From contig NZ_PSRT01000003.1 of assembly GCF_004212635.1 (NCBI RefSeq), forward strand, positions 1 through 64,000: a stretch of DNA of 64,000 bases, given 5' to 3'. The stretch is from Bradyrhizobium genosp. SA-3. Lineage in GTDB: Bacteria; Pseudomonadota; Alphaproteobacteria; Rhizobiales; Xanthobacteraceae. Positions 63,756 to 64,000 of the stretch are shown here, in pieces (position 1 is the first letter of the stretch; every line of letters begins with the position of its first letter). The notes beneath the pieces are model-generated. The model had not been told where the DNA came from, ran no database searches, and saw only the letters and a program-made list of their open reading frames with translations. Position numbers and translations under genes: made by a program.

Positions 63756-64000
63756 TCACCGCCCCAGCTGCTTCGGATCGTAATAAAACCGTTCCTCGAT
63801 CAGCTGATCGCCCCGCCAGGTCTGCCACGCGATCTCGTCCAGCGTCCGCGTGACGCCCTCGGCATTGGTGAAGCTGAAGAGCCAGCGAGTCGCGACGTGG
63901 TCGCCCTCGATCAGGCTCGGCCCGATACGCACGGCCTTGACGTCCTTGGACGCCGCCAGCACGCCGCGTTCCTTGGCGACGAGCTTGTCGCGGCCGACGG
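63756..64000 (-). CDS. SnoaL/NTF2-like domain protein (5'-truncated by window edge)
   Basis: The C-terminal 80 residues of a protein whose frame stays open to base 64000 (VGRDKLVAKERGVLAASKD...). The segment with DHVATRWLFSFTNAEGVTRTL, IAWQTWRGDQLIEERFYYDP and a short tail (KQLGR) has the strand pattern of the SnoaL-like/NTF2 fold, where a late Phe-Tyr-Asp pair lines the pocket. Members include isomerases and unknown proteins; function cannot be fixed from this piece. The start lies outside the window. Confidence 0.72.
   Translation of the reverse strand, partial: VGRDKLVAKERGVLAASKDVKAVRIGPSLIEGDHVATRWLFSFTNAEGVTRTLDEIAWQTWRGDQLIEERFYYDPKQLGR

Noticed and set aside
1..64000. CRISPR arrays, tRNA or rRNA genes, insertion sequences, phage or integrase genes
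   Set aside because: None could be recognised by reading; the repeats seen are protein-coding modules or dispersed intergenic palindromes.

Overview
The window looks like chromosomal DNA of a high-GC alphaproteobacterium, most probably Bradyrhizobium or a close relative. This is inferred from the gene families, from the rhizobial-style dispersed palindromes between genes (a GAGCATGATC...GATCATGCTC element and two CCAGTAC...GTACTGG elements), and from the vanillate genes. No rRNA, tRNA, CRISPR array, transposase or integrase was found, so nothing marks the region as a recent mobile island.

Positions 1-7.0 kb hold the 3' part of a very large RTX-type repeat protein, three small proteins of unknown function, and a metallophosphoesterase. 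From about 7.1 to 50.9 kb lies one long surface-polysaccharide (EPS/CPS) locus built from many short transcription units on both strands. It contains a priming polyprenyl-phosphate sugar-phosphate transferase (7.1 kb), a Wzc/ExoP-type tyrosine autokinase (12.4 kb), two Wzy-like multi-pass proteins (10.2 and 18.7 kb), and two Wzx-type flippases (24.1 and 42.5 kb). It also has seven non-priming glycosyltransferases (GT2-like x4, GT61, GT25, GT4), GDP-mannose 4,6-dehydratase plus GDP-L-fucose synthase, and an extended SDR epimerase. Decoration genes are a pyruvyl transferase, an FkbM methyltransferase and two acyltransferases, with a third at 53 kb. Three GH16-type proteins are present: one Sec-secreted, one membrane-anchored with an unusual EWDLE active-site motif, and one giant RTX-linked ExsH-like enzyme. 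Several small secreted or membrane proteins without recognised function are interspersed, and an HTTM-like membrane protein sits next to a DCC-family thiol protein.

A Wzx/Wzy-dependent heteropolysaccharide containing fucose, with pyruvyl, acyl and probably methyl decorations, is the simplest reading. The GH16 enzymes would trim or release it, and the RTX proteins would be exported by a type I system encoded elsewhere. No Wza-type outer-membrane exporter and no type I secretion ABC transporter is visible in the window.

From 51 kb to the end the genes look like ordinary chromosome: an aldose-1-epimerase-like protein, an MBL-fold hydrolase, an acyltransferase, an orphan OmpR-type response regulator, a lytic transglycosylase and phosphoglucomutase, which supplies glucose-1-phosphate for sugar nucleotides. 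These are followed by a vanillate demethylation unit in the order vanA-vanR-vanB, preceded by two perfect TGTATACA palindromes 73 bp apart, then a membrane GGDEF-EAL protein and the 3' end of a SnoaL-like gene. Several starts were chosen from ribosome-binding sites or signal peptides and are uncertain by tens of codons.
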